DNA of 7,029 bases from Pseudothermotoga sp. (lineage in GTDB: Bacteria; Thermotogota; Thermotogae; Thermotogales; DSM-5069). Below are positions 6,327-7,029 of the stretch, piece after piece (position 1 is the first letter of the stretch; each line of letters opens with the position of its first letter). The DNA is taken from positions 1-7,029 of the forward strand of contig DOKY01000011.1 in the NCBI GenBank assembly GCA_003510135.1, given 5' to 3'. The notes under the pieces were generated by a model, which did no database searches, was not told where the DNA came from, and saw only the letters and a program-made list of their open reading frames with translations. Made by a program: the position numbers and the translations under genes.

Positions 6327-7029
6327 TCACCAGTAATATCGTCTTCTTCGCAACCGTCGCACGTAGCCATAGATCATACCCACGACGAAGCCCCCGATGT
6401 GCGCCCAATACGCCACACCAGAACCTGTTGGGCTGTCCAGCAAACCGCTGAGCACTTGGAAGATGAACCAAACGAACAAGTACGTGAACGCAGGTATGGC
6501 AACCAAAAAAGGCATAAAGAAATATAGAGGCACGAGCGAAACGATACGCGAATATGGAAAGAGTACGAAATAAGCCCCCATGACGGCGGATATCGCACCG
6601 GAAGCTCCAACCATCGGAACCTGTGATCCCAGATTCAGTGAAAAGTGTACCAGACTCGCGAGCACACCGCCAGACAGATAAAAGATCAAAAACCTAACGT
6701 GACCAAGCTCGTCTTCCACGTTATCTCCAAACAATCCCAGAAACCACATGTTTCCAATCAAATGGGACCATCCACCGTGCAGGAACATGTGACTCAAGAA
6801 AGTCAACCACTTGTTCGAATACAAGCTCAAACCCGTGCGGAGCTGCCACACCGTGGCCCACCTCGTCGACGTGAATCGCGCCGGTACGAGTCCAAAATTG
6901 TACAGAAATTCTATCAGTTCTATCCGGGAGAGCGTCAGTTGATAGATGAACAGCGCAACGTTGATCGTGATCAAGGTGTAGACCACGTAGGGTCTTCTTC
7001 TGCTCGGTATGGTGTCGTACAGAGGTATC
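6327..7029 (-). CDS. Rhomboid-family intramembrane serine protease (start at or just beyond right edge)
   Basis: Rhomboids are membrane serine proteases that cut other membrane proteins within or near their transmembrane segments; the substrate here is unknown. The frame is open to the edge of the window. Upstream of an internal GTG at 6986 it still reads IPLYDTIPSRRRPYVV, the usual N-terminus of bacterial rhomboids (compare MIPLxDxxPSR). The true start is therefore most likely an ATG whose last base is 7029. That predicts about 234 residues, numbered here from that Met. The nucleophile S144 lies in GASGAISAVMG, the partner H211 in AHIGGFVVG, and the oxyanion-site H90 and N94 in HLIGN. Several hydrophobic segments fit a six-helix core, and the C-terminus is basic (RRLRRRRYYW). 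It precedes gatA by 12 bases and probably shares its transcript. All catalytic residues are present, so an active protease is likely. Confidence 0.92.
   Translation of the reverse strand, partial: IPLYDTIPSRRRPYVVYTLITINVALFIYQLTLSRIELIEFLYNFGLVPARFTSTRWATVWQLRTGLSLYSNKWLTFLSHMFLHGGWSHLIGNMWFLGLFGDNVEDELGHVRFLIFYLSGGVLASLVHFSLNLGSQVPMVGASGAISAVMGAYFVLFPYSRIVSLVPLYFFMPFLVAIPAFTYLFVWFIFQVLSGLLDSPTGSGVAYWAHIGGFVVGMIYGYVRRLRRRRYYW

Noticed and set aside
5622..6527. 301-codon plus-strand open frame opposite gatA and the rhomboid gene
   Set aside because: It lies entirely antisense to two strongly conserved genes. Its product is rich in Arg and His with no recognisable domain, and it has no independent support. 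It looks like a by-product of codon bias on the other strand.
1..7029. CRISPR, mobile element, tRNA/rRNA or a defence/secondary-metabolite system
   Set aside because: No repeated units, inverted ends, transposase-like or RNA-like segments were seen. The whole window is filled by conserved, intact chromosomal genes in one direction.

Overview
The window reads as a stretch of one compact, single-direction operon from a thermophilic bacterium of the Thermotogota (a Thermotoga or Pseudothermotoga-like organism). I infer this from the gene content, from the close resemblance of GatA to the Thermotoga protein as I remember it, and from the tight packing with strong GGGAGG-type ribosome binding sites. 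No database search was possible, so the lineage is a judgement. Every credible gene lies on the minus strand, so transcription runs from high to low coordinates.

In order of transcription the genes are: a rhomboid intramembrane serine protease whose first codon is cut by the right edge; gatA and gatB, two subunits of the Asp/Glu-tRNA amidotransferase; a secreted protein of unknown function that looks like an outer-membrane or envelope beta-barrel; a HemW-type radical SAM protein; a flavin reductase-like FMN-binding protein; a DHH/DHHA1 phosphoesterase of the NrnA (nanoRNase/pAp phosphatase) type; and the first codons of a further gene that runs off the left edge.

The only gap between genes is 12 bases, between the rhomboid gene and gatA. 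All other junctions overlap, by 4 bases at three or four of them, by about 14 at the left-most one and by 32 or more at the hemW start. Ribosome binding sites lie inside the end of the preceding gene, so translational coupling is likely throughout. There is no room for promoters or terminators between genes, and I see no RNA genes, mobile elements, repeats or CRISPR. The long plus-strand reading frames are antisense shadows of conserved genes.

The genes do not form one pathway. GatA and GatB make Gln-tRNA(Gln) and/or Asn-tRNA(Asn) together with a GatC that is not in this window. The phosphoesterase recycles very short RNAs or signalling dinucleotides. HemW and the flavin reductase are coupled and could be redox partners. 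The rhomboid and the barrel-like protein act in the envelope. I found no convincing new system. The points most worth a second look are the unknown envelope protein, the HemW in a lineage not known for heme synthesis, the ambiguous hemW start, and a proline-to-phenylalanine change at a conserved GatA site.
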